Source of the DNA: Symsagittifera roscoffensis
Taxonomy: Eukaryota; Xenacoelomorpha; Acoela; Convolutidae
NCBI RefSeq assembly: GCF_963678635.1
Contig: NC_087068.1
Span: forward strand, 35,227,436-35,291,435
DNA: 64,000 nucleotides
Direction of reading: 5' to 3'
Positions 9,588-20,022 of this stretch are shown here, piece after piece. Below the pieces are notes generated by a model. The model was not told the DNA's origin, did no database searches, and saw only the letters and a program-made list of their open reading frames with translations. Position 1 is the stretch's first letter. Each line of letters opens with the position of its first letter. Position numbers and translations under genes: made by a program.

Positions 9588-10283
9588 AAGACGTTTCGAT
9601 ACCGCTTTTGTTTCCTAATGTTCATGCGAGAGAGTTTCTGCTGGACCAGGTTCGAGCGCAGCAACAGTTCCAAGGGCACCGGGTCCTTCTGCGATAAAAT
9701 CTTTATCTCGGCTGCTTTCTCTACAGGTAACTCAGGATGTCGTGGGATTGGATGTCCAGATTTATCCAACCATCTCGTCAAGGGAAGCGCTTCATAAGTT
9801 TTTTTTATCCAGAAACGAGAATCCTTCCTTAATCTCGGGCTGATTGGCTTGCTTCTGTTCCAATCTTTCATAGAACTCGGTTTTCTTGCTGAGGCTGTCA
9901 GCATTCTGGTGTTTGTCACGCACCCTGTGCTCGATTATCATGTGGTAGCCATCTAATCTCAATGTCCATTTTCCAATATAACTCTGATCCATCGATTATG
10001 TCTTCAACCAGGATAACGCCCTGTTGTCCACGCGTAACTTAAAGGGAGCGCTCCCCAACTATGCGCGGTACTTTTCCACAATTGTGACTACTGCAAACAT
10101 TTCTGCTTTTGGAGCACCATATTTCATCTCACTGTCACTTAACACCTTACTGCCATATGCAATGGGACGGAGAACGGTTCTCCCATTCCACTCCTGCTCC
10201 TGATGCAGTATTCCCAAGATGGCTACTACTGATGCGTTTGTGTCAAGAACATACATGCTCTTTTCAATAGGCATGCCTACCAC
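9569..10283 (-). pseudogene. pol: RNase H end and connector to integrase (left copy of duplication)
   Basis: Contains a VLDTNAS start of RNase H, GAPKAEMFAVV with the Glu, and the following basic connector (QNADSLSKKTEFYERLEQ). A run of eight T at about 9,799-9,806 breaks the connector frame; the duplicate has seven T and is open for 140 codons (15,243-14,821). A further break near 10,000-10,060 removes the Asp of the VDNRAL segment from the open frame. The upstream end at 10,292 is the duplication junction, so the RT that should precede it is absent and an SGNH gene fragment takes its place. Confidence 0.7.
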
Positions 10284-10292
10284 TGGCGCGCT

Positions 10293-11899
10293 TCGTGCTC
10301 AATATCCATAAGGATCATCCGTCCAGCCTTCCGACTCGCAAGATTCCTCAGGATAATGTTCCACCTGATTGCTCCTCCCTGCTGCTGTCAAAATCTTCGG
10401 GCTCATTGGTACAGTGCAGACGGTCAGTACCGTGCAGTTGAGTTGAACTTCTGCCAGAGAGTAGTAAATAGGCACACCATCATCGATTCCCATAGTGCCT
10501 CTTCCTCATCTGAGCTTCTTGAGATGTTATTTGTCCCTATTAGGATCATTACGTATGGGATTCTCCCTGGGTTCATCAGCTCCACCATCCAAAATCGTTG
10601 CGCCTCCAAACGCCATCACAGTGGTGATCCAGGAAGTCCTCAATTTTTGGAGCACTCTGACCAAGCTATCCCTCATTATCAGATGTGATGTCCCAAGTGG
10701 CGGTTGCTGCAGTTTTACTGCTGGGTTCCAAGCCGCTCGATTGAAGCAGGCTCTCGGATCCGTATCCGGAACTCCTGTGAAGCTATACTTCAACTGATTC
10801 TTCTTTTGCACGTCAATCACTCGTGACACTTTCTTTGCCGGTATCTCTCGTATTATCCTGTCTGGGACACTAGAGCTCCTTGTTGATGATGTTGCGTTGC
10901 TAACTCCCTCTCTGGTCATGACGTCTTGGGAGAGTTGTACTCACCCCGTGTCATCGATTGTTCCATAGGGTGCAGTCACACCGGAACCTGGCGCATTTCT
11001 GTTGGCAACCAGTCGTCCAGCTGTCTCTATCAGCTTCCTCACTGTTTGCTCCACGACTGGGTCACCTAAGGTGTCGCTCGGATCCGGGATTGTCACTCGA
11101 CCAATTCTAGTCGGGTGTCGCGTTTCTGTGGTCTGATTCATTTCTCGAGGCGTCAAGAGTTCCATCGGGGACTGCCCACGAGGAATATCCATTGTAGGTA
11201 TCACTTTTTCTACGACTGCCTTTGACGACAACCGCTCCGATCGCTGCTTGTATTCTCGCCTCAAGCGCTCTATCACTTCACCCTGCTTCTTGTTGCAGTC
11301 TTCAAACAACTTCTTCCACATGTTCCTATCTTCTTCTATAATGCGCATGGTCTTGGTCATCTCGTCCAGCTCCTTTCTAGTCTTCTCAAGTTCTTCTATC
11401 GTCCCATTGAGATCTTGCATGGTTTCGTTCGTGTGAACTTCCTCTGCTACTCTCGCCTCTTTGGTGGCACAGCTACTCTCAGTTGTGAACTAGACGAGGC
11501 AGCATCGCTGTTCATTTCCTGATGCATCCTCTTCAGTCCAGGCTTAGGCTTGGTGGGCAAAGGCATCTCACCTGGTTGGTAGGTCCATGAACTTCCCAAT
11601 CCAGGCTCGTTCGCCAAGGCACTCCCTGAGCGAGCCCCGTTTCTCCACCTCATCACTCTCATGTTCGGGCGGTCTAGTATTCCTTTTTCTCCATATGCTG
11701 CCATCAATAAGACTTCCGTGGGGCGGTTCCCACGGTTATCATGTGCCAAGATGTTTATCAAAGCGGTCAGCAACATGACTACCTCTGGGTCCTCCAGAGC
11801 GAAGTCTCGATCCATTAGTCTCCGATAGATCGCATCTACCATCGGTCCTACATATGCCTCTGCCAGGTCCATCAATTCATCCAAGTTGAAATTATCCAT
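10293..11899 (-). pseudogene. Duplicate of MDNF/coiled-coil/SGNH gene, 3' truncated
   Basis: Second copy of the gene at 5,041-6,647. The MDNF part (11,899-11,447), coiled-coil part (11,420-10,941) and first SGNH part with the RDSLV serine block and GTNN block (10,919-10,299) are present. The DGIH block and everything after it are missing because the duplication junction cuts the gene at 10,293. The internal stop and frameshifts are the same as in the left copy, showing they existed before the duplication. The gene now abuts RNase H sequence. Confidence 0.65.
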
Positions 11900-12291
11900 C
11901 TTCTTGCAAATTTGATTTTAGTATCGATTCGATTATTTGAAATCAAGTGAGAGATTAAATGATCAATCAGGATCTAGAAAAAAGGTCAGGAAAATCACAT
12001 TTTTCAATTTTACACTAGTTTTATATTAAAATTTATTTAAAACCGTCAGATAAAAAGATTTTGATCTTAAAATTTAGTAAAATCAATCAGTTTCTAAAAT
12101 TTTGGAATTCGACCTAAAATTGGACAGTCCAAACTTTGGATCTATTCCTAAGATCGTCATTCAGTTGTTCATGGTCACTAACTCCTTCTTACCTTTATGT
12201 CTTAATAACATAACACATAACAAAATCATAACACACGTATCACACACTACACATTTTTTTTGTCTGACACCCTCTTGCATGCCACCTGAAC
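11900..12291 (-). other. AT-rich spacer, duplicate
   Basis: Copy of the 6,648-7,039 spacer, differing by isolated bases (for example CAGTCAG against CCGTCAG). No gene seen. Confidence 0.5.
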
Positions 12292-14839
12292 TCAGCCTGT
12301 ACTTAAGTAATCTTTCTTATGCAAGTATTCTTGTATATTAGTATCAGAGAAGATTACGTGTATCAGCGCGTACAGTTCCCGTGGATGCATTCGTCCTCTG
12401 TTCGGATCGTACACTGGAAGCGAAAGCTCCTTCACTTCCCTTTCCACGAGTAAGTCTCTCAATCTCGTCAAGGACAAGACCGGTTCCACGTTTTTCGGTT
12501 CCACGTGGTTTTCCGGTTCCACGTGCCGCTTCTCCGTCGCCCTCGTCACCAAGAAGCATAAGTACTTTCCCGGTGTCTGTGACGCCAACGGAGGCAAGGC
12601 TGCTAAGCCCCCTATTCCTGGTCTTTGCTTCCAAAGAATTCTATGTTTTATTTTCTCTCTTAAAATCTGCTGCTAACGCTGTCTTAAAACTCACGTCTGC
12701 TGTGATTGCTATCGCACATAATCTATTTGTGATGAAATCACTATCTGTTAGTATTATGCTACTTGAATAATCATTTGGTAAGTTAAAATATGACTCAACT
12801 ACCCTCCCTATGTCCGGTTTCTTAGGGCCTCGCCTGTTTCCATTCTAAATCTCCTGTCTCTCTTGCTATTCTCAATTTTTTTATTAATACATTTTCAGTG
12901 TGGGTAAGTCCTACTCCCACTCCCCGGACAAAAATATCCACCGACGTGCCCGTCGATCGCATACCGGATTTCCTCTTCTCGCTCGGTTTTCCTGTATTTC
13001 ATGCTTTCACGATCTACATCTTTAATCGTGACGCTGGTCTCGTTTGGGTCCACGTCATTTCGTTCAACCACTCCAAGACACGCATATTCGTCAACTCTTG
13101 TTCTTAGGATTGCTGTTGCTCGTCGTCGAATTTTACCTCGGGTTTCAACCGGTCCTCGATCCATTCCTCGTCGTGATCATCGACTAATACAATGTCCTGT
13201 GACACAGTTACATCTTCTAGAAGTGCTACTTCTTCCACTATCTTCTTTAGATCTATCCTGTCCATAACAAAGTCGTCGCCTTAAGGGCTATATTTCTTCT
13301 TGGATCTTGTCCTGTCATTCTGTCTCGTTGACCTCACAGGCAGGGTCCATCATCAAAAAATCCTTCTCTTCCATGTCTGCAGGTATACACCAATCTTCTG
13401 TCGAAGGGTTGTGTGGCTTGATGTTTTCGTAATGAGCGGCTCGGCCAAAACTCAGTCTATCAAAGCGTCCCTCCTGGTGCACCTCCGTAATCATGAACAG
13501 TCGCCTATAATTTTTAGGAGCTTTTTCGTTCCTTTCGGTGGTATGACGTTCTGAAATACCCATAAGTAGTCCCCTACCGAATAAGCTTTTGCACCAGCTG
13601 CTTTCCTGTCAAATCTTTTCCTCTGCCTTGCCTGTGCCTGCTGAGTATTTCGTCTACATAAGTCGTTTAACTCCTCTTGAAGTCTTATTACATCCCTTAT
13701 ATAGACCTGTGGTGACGTCTTCTTACCCTCATACTCTGAGTAGAAGAAAGTCAAGGTCAAATACTTCTCGTGTCCGGTTAGCATCATGTGTGGACTAACT
13801 CCGATGGTGGAATGTTGCGTGCTATTATAAGCCCCCATCACTTGTGGAAGGTATCAGTCCCAATCGGTCATGTATCTGGAACAAAATACCCTCAACATCG
13901 ATACTAACGTTCGATTCTGCCTTTCCAATAAGCCATTCGTCTGGGGATGGTATGTCGTGGAGTGAGCTTGAGCAACCTGAGAGCGTCTCATAAGCTCTTT
14001 CGTGAGTTCCCCCACATAAGCTGTTCCATTATCCGATTGAAATGTCATCGGACAACCATGTCTTGCTATCAACGTTTTGATCAGGTGATCGCACGTCTCT
14101 TCCGCTGAGGCAGTTATGCAGGGCACGGCCTCTGCATACTTTGTGAAGTGATATATCATGACCAAGACTTGATTATAACCACTGTCTGTCATGCATATGT
14201 TTTTTTGATCAATCTGCACCACCTCGTTGAATTCAGACGACTCGATCAACTGCAAAGGAAATCGTAACTTCCTTGAATCCTTGACCTGCTGGCATGACAG
14301 ACATGCTGTTTCCCACTTCTCGCATGTTTTTATCATTCCAGGCGACTCATAGCGCTTCAGCAACTCTGATATACTTTGCCGCTTCCCTGGTGGCCCATCT
14401 GATCATGCGACTTGAGCAAAAGTTCTGTCTGATAGAGTTGCGGCAACACTTTCGCGTTGTACTTGTACAGGACTTTGTCTTCTTCTTTTCTCTTGCAAGC
14501 CACGATCCCGTCCTTGTTCAGATATGACCTTACCTCTTTCTGCATAAAGTGCTGTCGCAGAATGCGGTAACTGTCTTCCTCGAGGTCTCCTTTGTCCGGA
14601 GCACCATTTTCGATCCACCTTTTCAGGTTGCTTGTCATGCTGTCATTTCTCTGCGCTCATAGTAGGTCCGAGAGTCTGTATCTCGCCTTCAAGTACGTCT
14701 TCATGACTCTCATTTGACTGTTCAGCTCATTGGGCTGATGCGTGTCTTCTTCTATCTTAACGCACCAAATCTTTGCCAACGGCTGTGTTTCTTCTTCGAA
14801 TGGCTGAAGATCAGTCCTGACTACCTCTTTTTGTGGCAA
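12292..14839 (-). pseudogene. pol: Integrase and pol tail, duplicate
   Basis: Second copy of the integrase (14,839-13,315) and pol tail (13,312-12,292). Zinc domain, DDE core and GPY/F-like tail are all visible with the same breaks as in the left copy, including the stop near 13,854 and the frame change in the tail. This is the copy in normal position relative to RT at 15,528-16,796. Confidence 0.78.
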
Positions 14840-15549
14840 AAGACGTTTCGATACCGCTTTTCTTTCCTAATGTTCATGCGAGAGAGTTTCTGCTGGACCA
14901 GGTTCGAGCGCAGCAACAGTTCCAAGGGCACCGGGTCCTTCTGCGATAAAATCTTTATCTCGGCTGCTTTCTCTACAGGTAACTCAGGATGTCGTGGGAT
15001 TGGATGTCCAGATTTATCCAACCATCTCGTCAAGGGAAGCGCTTCATAAGTTTTTTTATCCAGAAACGAGAATCCTTCCTTAATCTCGGGCTGATTGGCT
15101 TGCTTCTGTTCCAATCTTTCATAGAACTCGGTTTTCTTGCTGAGGCTGTCAGCATTCTGGTGTTTGTCACGCACCCTGTGCTCGATTATCATGTGGTAGC
15201 CATCTAATCTCAATGTCCATTTTCCAATATAACTCTGATCCATCGATTATGTCTTCAACCAGGATAACGCCCTGTTGTCCACGCCTAACTTAAAGGGAGC
15301 GCTCCCCAACTATGCGCGGTACTTTTCCACAATTGTGACTACTGCAAACATTTCTGCTTTTGGAGCACCATATTTCATCTCACTGTCACTTAACACCTTA
15401 CTGCCATATGCAATGGGACGGAGAACGGTTCTCCCATTCCACTCCTGCTCCTGATGCAGTATTCCCAAGATGGCTACTACTGATGCGTTTGTGTCAAGAA
15501 CATACATGCTCTTTTCAATAGGCATGCCTACCACTGGCGCGCTTCGCAC
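14821..15549 (-). pseudogene. pol: RNase H and connector in normal position after RT
   Basis: RNase H domain (15,549-15,310: VLDTNAS, GILHQEQEW, GAPKAEMFAVV) followed after a short break by a 140-codon open connector (15,243-14,821) with DGYHMIIEHRVRDKHQNADS, the usual end of a gypsy RNase H. Degrades the RNA strand during cDNA synthesis. The break between the two parts (about 15,244-15,310) is shared with the duplicate. Compared with copy B, the connector here ends abruptly at the NIRK residues and about 700 bp of linker present in B (37,600-38,240) is missing. Confidence 0.72.
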
Positions 15550-16796
15550 AGGTCCCGCTTCATGTTCTCAAAGGCCGTTTGCGCTTCATCGCTGCATTCG
15601 AACTTCTTTTCCTTGTTGCGCATCAGCTTCTGCATCGGATTCACCCTGTCTGCATATCCTTTTATGAAATCACGGTAATAATTGGCAAATCCTAGGAAGC
15701 TCATGAGCTGTGTGTCCGTTCTGGGAACCTTCCATGTCAACACAGCTTCTACTGCTTCCGGGTCCGGCCTCACACCATACCTGTCCACCATACCTGTCAC
15801 ACCATACCTGTCCACCATACTTGATCGAATCCCTCAGGATCTCGCATTTCGATGGTTTGCATTTTAAGCTTTCTCTATTCATGCAACCAAAGACCTCATC
15901 GAGCCGATCAATGTGGTCTTCCAGGTTTGGTGTTGCTATGACCACGTCATCCACGTAACACATCACAAGATTCCCGTACTTCTTCGTCACTCTGGTCAAA
16001 GCCTGAGCCATCAGTCTTTGAAAAGTGGCTGTTGCGTTGCACAAGCCGAGGGCATCCTCTTCCACTGGCACAACCCCAACTCGCATGCGAATCCGGTCTT
16101 TTCTCTATCCTTCTTACGCATAGGGACCTGCCAGAAGGCAGAACCCAAGTCCAATGTGGTGAAGAACTTGGCATCACCAAGTTTAGAGAGGCTCTCGTCT
16201 ATCCGCGGTATCGGGTACGCATCTTTTATTGTTACAGCGTTCAAGTAGCGAAAGTCGCAGCAAAACCTAAGCTGCCCTCTTTCTTTTTCGCCATTACTAC
16301 CCCGCAGGCCCATGGAGACTTCGAGGGTTCTATCATGTCGTATTCGAGCAGCTTTTCTATTTCAGCTCGGCACGCTTCCGACTTATGTGGCGTCATTCGT
16401 CTTGCCCCTTCCCTGTGCGGAATGGCGCCTTCTTCTAATCCGATCTCGTGTTCGACGAAGTTGCAACAACCGATATCCGTGTTTTGAAAATACATCCGCG
16501 TTCCGATTTAAAACCTCCCGAAATGATTCAAAATCTCCCTCCCCTATTTTCCCTTTCAAGTGTTCTATTTCTGGCAAAACCGTTTGTCAGATTCTAGTTC
16601 ATGAGGGGCGTTCCAGAAAATTCGAGCAGCTCGACAAACCGTCGTTCGTTTCGGATTTCAGTGAAAACAGTTTATGAATAGATTTTAATTCATAAATCCT
16701 TTTAAAAAATTTATCTTTATTGGCATGATAAGGACAGTCTTTCACACTATATCTCTTCAAGTTTTGTGTCTCTTCATAGTCAATCCTCATCGGCAA
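15528..16796 (-). pseudogene. pol: Ty3/gypsy reverse transcriptase, frameshifted
   Basis: RT motifs are visible in three frames: WACGVVMAKKKEGS, FCCDFRYLNAVTIKDAYPIPR, FTTLDLGSAFWQVP (first catalytic Asp), GLCNATATFQRLM, and the catalytic YVDD at 15,946-15,957, followed by the thumb segment FLGFANYYRDFIKGYAD. Frame breaks occur near 16,260 and 16,030-16,050, and a 27-bp tandem duplication at about 15,774-15,822 adds nine residues (MVDRYGVTG) after the palm. Order and motifs are typical of gypsy RT. The catalytic centre is intact in sequence but the frame is not. Confidence 0.82.
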
Positions 16797-17199
16797 AGCG
16801 TAATCAAGTTTCTTTCTACGCTAGTTTGAAACTTTGGTGTCCAGTGTGTTCAATAACACACTGAAACACAGTCCGTTTTGAGTTACCGAGAAGCTCCGGC
16901 CTAAAATCACTGAACTTTGACTATTTGGATTCGGTATTGTTTAGTATCACTTAACGAATTTAAATTTCTCATTCTAAAAATTGCTACTACTGCTTGTCCC
17001 GGCTGTAGTTTGACATTTCTGTCTAGAAAAATTTCTGTCTAAAAAAATGATTCGTCGGAATTAGATCTTCCCTCGTGAAGCCCATTCTTTCCCAAATTTT
17101 TATCGGCATCACGCTCACTACCGATCCTGTGTCCAGAAGCCCCGTGGTTCTGATTTTCTTTCCGTTGGTGTCGAGCAGATGTGCAGTCACATCTGCTTC
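16797..17199 (-). pseudogene. pol: Aspartic protease remnant and protease-RT linker
   Basis: The end of the retropepsin active-site segment (LLDTGSVVSVM) is present near 17,110-17,140, followed by a RMGFTREDLIPTN segment. Then about 290-300 bp that copy B has (40,420-40,690, with flap, ILGRDFV segment and more) are missing, and sequence resumes at the LQPGQA linker. The protease lacks its second half and cannot fold as a normal dimer subunit. The deletion point is near 17,045 and adjoins two TTTCTGTCTA repeats. Confidence 0.65.
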
Positions 17200-17439
17200 C
17201 TATCCAATGTGAACCGCGTCTTGCTCCATCATGGCGTCATGGCCTATTCTACGGACATTGATTTCTTCTTCACCCAAATCGATCTGTCCTATTTGCTCAC
17301 TGTCTGTTGTCACATGTGTCCTAGTGTAGATGCTAATCCCATCCACGTTCAGCATCACTTGATATGGTCCATAGACTTCCACGTAGCGCCCGTGAAGCTT
17401 CTTTATTCGAGGGCCCCCCGTTGTTAATAGTGCTCGCAC
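17200..17439 (-). pseudogene. pol: Segment between zinc knuckles and protease
   Basis: 79 codons matching residues about 30-105 of the 138-codon ORF at 41,152-40,736 in copy B. It includes KLHGRYVEVYGPYQVMLNVD. In B this runs directly into the protease LLDTGA. Here it is separated from the knuckle ORF by a frame break at 17,440 and from the protease by another near 17,200. Probably a pre-protease spacer of the polyprotein. Confidence 0.6.
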
Positions 17440-17442
17440 AGC

Positions 17443-18219
17443 TCATGACTCAGTGCGTGGCTCGACCTGCCTCAGATAATCTGCATATGTGTCCAAATGC
17501 ATCAAAATGAACTCTGATGGTTCACTCAGTTTTCTGATTACCTGGTGTCCCGCTACCGAAAATATCGATTGTATTTTGCTTCCTTGTGGCACCATACCGA
17601 ACCTCTGCCCGGAGATCACAATTAGTTTCATGCTCAAACTACTTGTTGCTTTCGTTTCTTCGACCTCCGATGCCTCGAAGGTGTTCAGTTTTTCCTGTAA
17701 TTTCTCATTTTCCAATTCGAGCTTCACGTTTTGTTCGATATCCTTCGTTACCAGTTCCTGCTGGACTCTATTTAGAGCATCCCTCATGGCTGCCCTATAA
17801 TCAATCTTGAAGTCATCCGCCGCAGTCACCGGTTCCGGTTCACATGTCTCTTCCGTTAACGCCTGCATATTTTTCGATGCCAGCTCTTGCGGTTTTCCTT
17901 TTCTGCGCGCCTCCGCTTCACTCAATAGGCGAGCCTTGCTGGCTTTCACACCCGATAAAGCTTCCTCATGCCTTGGATGCTTGATGTCTGCTACAGCATC
18001 CCAGAATTGCGGACAATCCGATTTAAAATGGCCTTCCAAGTTGCAAAAGAAACACCTCGGGCCGAATTTTGCAATTACTCCTCTCATGAAATCTTTATGG
18101 TCGACTTCTGACACGTCTTCGTCCTCGAGGCAAAAATTCATTGCTTTCATGCCCTGTTTGTAAGTTGGGCATGCTGACACATGATGGTCCGTCGAACTGC
18201 AATTTGCACAAGTGCACAA
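17443..18219 (-). CDS. gag: Nucleocapsid with two CCHC zinc knuckles, start of pol frame
   Basis: 258 codons with two CX2CX4HX4C knuckles: residues 4-17 (CANCSSTDHHVSAC) and 56-69 (CFFCNLEGHFKSDC). Knuckles of this type bind the RNA genome in retroelement Gag. A Glu/Lys/Gln-rich coiled-coil-like stretch follows (residues about 135-180). The open frame has no ATG at its beginning; it overlaps the end of the capsid ORF by 73 bases in the -1 frame, so it is probably reached by frameshift. In copy B the second knuckle is destroyed (Cys to stop). Confidence 0.75.
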   Translation of the reverse strand: MCTCANCSSTDHHVSACPTYKQGMKAMNFCLEDEDVSEVDHKDFMRGVIAKFGPRCFFCNLEGHFKSDCPQFWDAVADIKHPRHEEALSGVKASKARLLSEAEARRKGKPQELASKNMQALTEETCEPEPVTAADDFKIDYRAAMRDALNRVQQELVTKDIEQNVKLELENEKLQEKLNTFEASEVEETKATSSLSMKLIVISGQRFGMVPQGSKIQSIFSVAGHQVIRKLSEPSEFILMHLDTYADYLRQVEPRTES

Positions 18220-19547
18220 GAGCGCCTCTTGTCCATATCGTCCCTCGGTTTATACCAGTTGTTCCCTTGGCTGGCTGGTCCGTTGTTAAAAATGCCATAA
18301 TTGTTCTTGTAATATCCAGATCTCGGTGGAGACTTCAGCAAAAGATATTCTTTTGACTTGAGTCTCAACTCCTCTGGTGTTGGCGCATTGGTTGAGAGTG
18401 GTGTGTAATGTGTTGCTAACATTGTTCGAAGTTCATCATTCTTTACACCATCGATGAATTTTGAGGCTACTACCAGGTTCATCCTTCTGTCCGACTCATC
18501 TGGTTGGCTACGCCTTCTCAGCATCTCCAAATTGTCTAGAAACTTGTCTATCGTCTCATCTTCTCGTTGCTTCCGTTTCTCGAAGCGCATCATTGCTTGG
18601 TGTCCCTGCACCCCTGAGCCAAAACGATTTAACAAGATTTCAAAGATTTTCCCAGCAGTGTCCCGTTGGTATTGCTTTTTGGCCACCACGCAGTTTAGGG
18701 CTGTCCCTTCCAAGTTACTGGTAAGCGCACTGCATTCTTGCCTTTCTGACAAGTCCTCTTCCTCAAAATGCAGTTTCATCACTTCTATCCAGGTATCAAT
18801 ACAGTCATCAGATTTGTCTTTGTAGCATCTTGGGGTCTTAAAAACCCTTCTGGGCTTTTTGCTACGTTCATTGGTTCTAGATAATCTCGTAAGGAATGTC
18901 TCCAAAGACCTGTTCAGAGGTTCAAAGGCTGTTGCAATTGATGTAGCCTCTCTTGAATGCCCTGCCTGAGTATCATTGCACCCTGATAAGGGTTCTGCAC
19001 TTGGAAATTCCCTTCCGTCCGATTCACTTGAATTGTTTCTTCCTTGGCTCGCATGACTCATCCCTGGGCTTGCTTGACTCCTGTTCCTGGAATCATCTCT
19101 CCCACTCGCATGTGTGCCTTGCATCGGTCGGTCGCTTGAGGTCTGTCTGTTGCCAGTTGAACTTCCTCCGATGTTTGGGCCACATGTTCTATTATCCCCT
19201 GTGGCATAGCAGGCTGAAATGCCCCTACCTCTAGTGGATCCATATGTCCTTCTCCTATTTTGTTGGTCGTTGAAGTTCATCCTCGGCTCCCTGCTGGGTC
19301 CTCCCGAGTTCGGTTCCCCTTCTTTTGGTCCATTCCTGCTGCCTAGTAGCCCGTCCAACCTATCCATGATAGCCTGAGTTCGCCTCTCCATCATCGCATC
19401 TATCTTTGTGTCAAGAGTCCCAAGAGCCTGCTCTTGTTGAATTCTCAAACTCTCGATGTCGTCTCTCAATCGCAACTCTCTCTGTTCCGCTTCTCTTGTC
19501 ATTCGCGCCAAGTTCTTCGCCAAGTGTTCATCCGTTCTTTCCTTCAA
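18147..19547 (-). CDS. gag: Gag protein with Retrotrans_gag-like capsid domain
   Basis: 466 codons. Residues 1-70 are charged and coiled-coil-like, 70-220 are low complexity (Gly, Ser, Asn, Arg, Gln), and 225-370 form a capsid-like region with DDCIDTWIEVMKLHF, LEGTALNC and FLDNLEMLRRRSQP, the pattern of the Retrotrans_gag family that builds the particle shell. The end is rich in Gly, Asn and Tyr and overlaps the knuckle ORF. The true start is upstream: the 125-codon ORF 19,905-19,528 is the N-terminal part in another frame. Best preserved gag in the window. Confidence 0.8.
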   Translation of the reverse strand: MKERTDEHLAKNLARMTREAEQRELRLRDDIESLRIQQEQALGTLDTKIDAMMERRTQAIMDRLDGLLGSRNGPKEGEPNSGGPSREPRMNFNDQQNRRRTYGSTRGRGISACYATGDNRTCGPNIGGSSTGNRQTSSDRPMQGTHASGRDDSRNRSQASPGMSHASQGRNNSSESDGREFPSAEPLSGCNDTQAGHSREATSIATAFEPLNRSLETFLTRLSRTNERSKKPRRVFKTPRCYKDKSDDCIDTWIEVMKLHFEEEDLSERQECSALTSNLEGTALNCVVAKKQYQRDTAGKIFEILLNRFGSGVQGHQAMMRFEKRKQREDETIDKFLDNLEMLRRRSQPDESDRRMNLVVASKFIDGVKNDELRTMLATHYTPLSTNAPTPEELRLKSKEYLLLKSPPRSGYYKNNYGIFNNGPASQGNNWYKPRDDMDKRRSCALVQIAVRRTIMCQHAQLTNRA

Positions 19548-19976
19548 GCGTTTTTGTGCTTCTACTAACTTTTTGTCTATTGCGGTTTGTTTCTTCCCTC
19601 AGACTTTCTCTCTCGACGTGGGTTGCCCTTTCTAGTTCACTCATTCTTATGGACATCTGTTCATTTTGTTCTCCTATGCTGCCCACTATGTTGGTCAAGG
19701 CTTCTTCAATTGATAATCCGTTGTCCACTAGTGGCGTCACAAGTGGCGTTGTCACCCTGTCGATCCCAGGTAGTTTGGTGCTGGTCGAGATTCGGGCTTT
19801 AATTCTCTGCCTCGATGTCTTTTCATTATCCATCTCTGGATCCGCCGGTGGCAGGCGTGTGTTTCTACTCTCCCCAGTTCGCATTTCCGAATTTGTCATA
19901 CTCACATAGTCTACTGAGTGGCCTGATGTGTGTGTGTGGTTTTGCTTATTGTCCTCACTACACCAAATTGGTCCAT
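19528..19976 (-). pseudogene. gag: N-terminal part of Gag
   Basis: Starts with ATG at 19,976 (MDQFGVVRTISKTT), the same start as in copy B at 43,622. A TG-rich run on the plus strand near 19,927-19,938, longer than in B, shifts the frame right after the start. The open part from 19,905 has a KLPGIDRVTTPLVTPLV segment and a helical stretch (EQNEQMSIRMSELERATHVE), and a further shift at about 19,560 leads into the 466-codon ORF. Confidence 0.55.
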
Positions 19977-20022
19977 AGTGCCAGTCCCTTTGTCTGTGTA
20001 TGCTTCATTCTCCTGAGTCGAA

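Larger units (their letters stand above)
5041..10292. repeat. Tandem duplication, left unit (about 5.25 kb)
   Basis: This segment and 10,293-15,544 are nearly identical with a constant offset of 5,252, falling to 5,251 after one extra T near 9,800. It spans the end of RNase H, integrase, pol tail, spacer, and the MDNF and SGNH genes down to the middle of the SGNH domain. The outer junctions share only TCG (5,041 and 15,542), which suggests microhomology-mediated joining. Confidence 0.9.
10293..15544. repeat. Tandem duplication, right unit (about 5.25 kb)
   Basis: Second unit of the direct duplication. The junction sequence at 10,281-10,310 joins RNase H sequence (CACTGGCGCGCTTCG) directly to SGNH sequence (TGCTCAATATCC). 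Differences from the left unit are scattered single bases, for example Val/Met and Ala/Gly changes in the MDNF protein, so the duplication is recent or is an assembly product. Confidence 0.9.

Noticed and set aside
6195-9992. Treating every frame break as programmed frameshifting
   Set aside because: Breaks are scattered, differ between A and B and often sit at homopolymers, so decay or sequence error explains most; only the two shared sites are reported.
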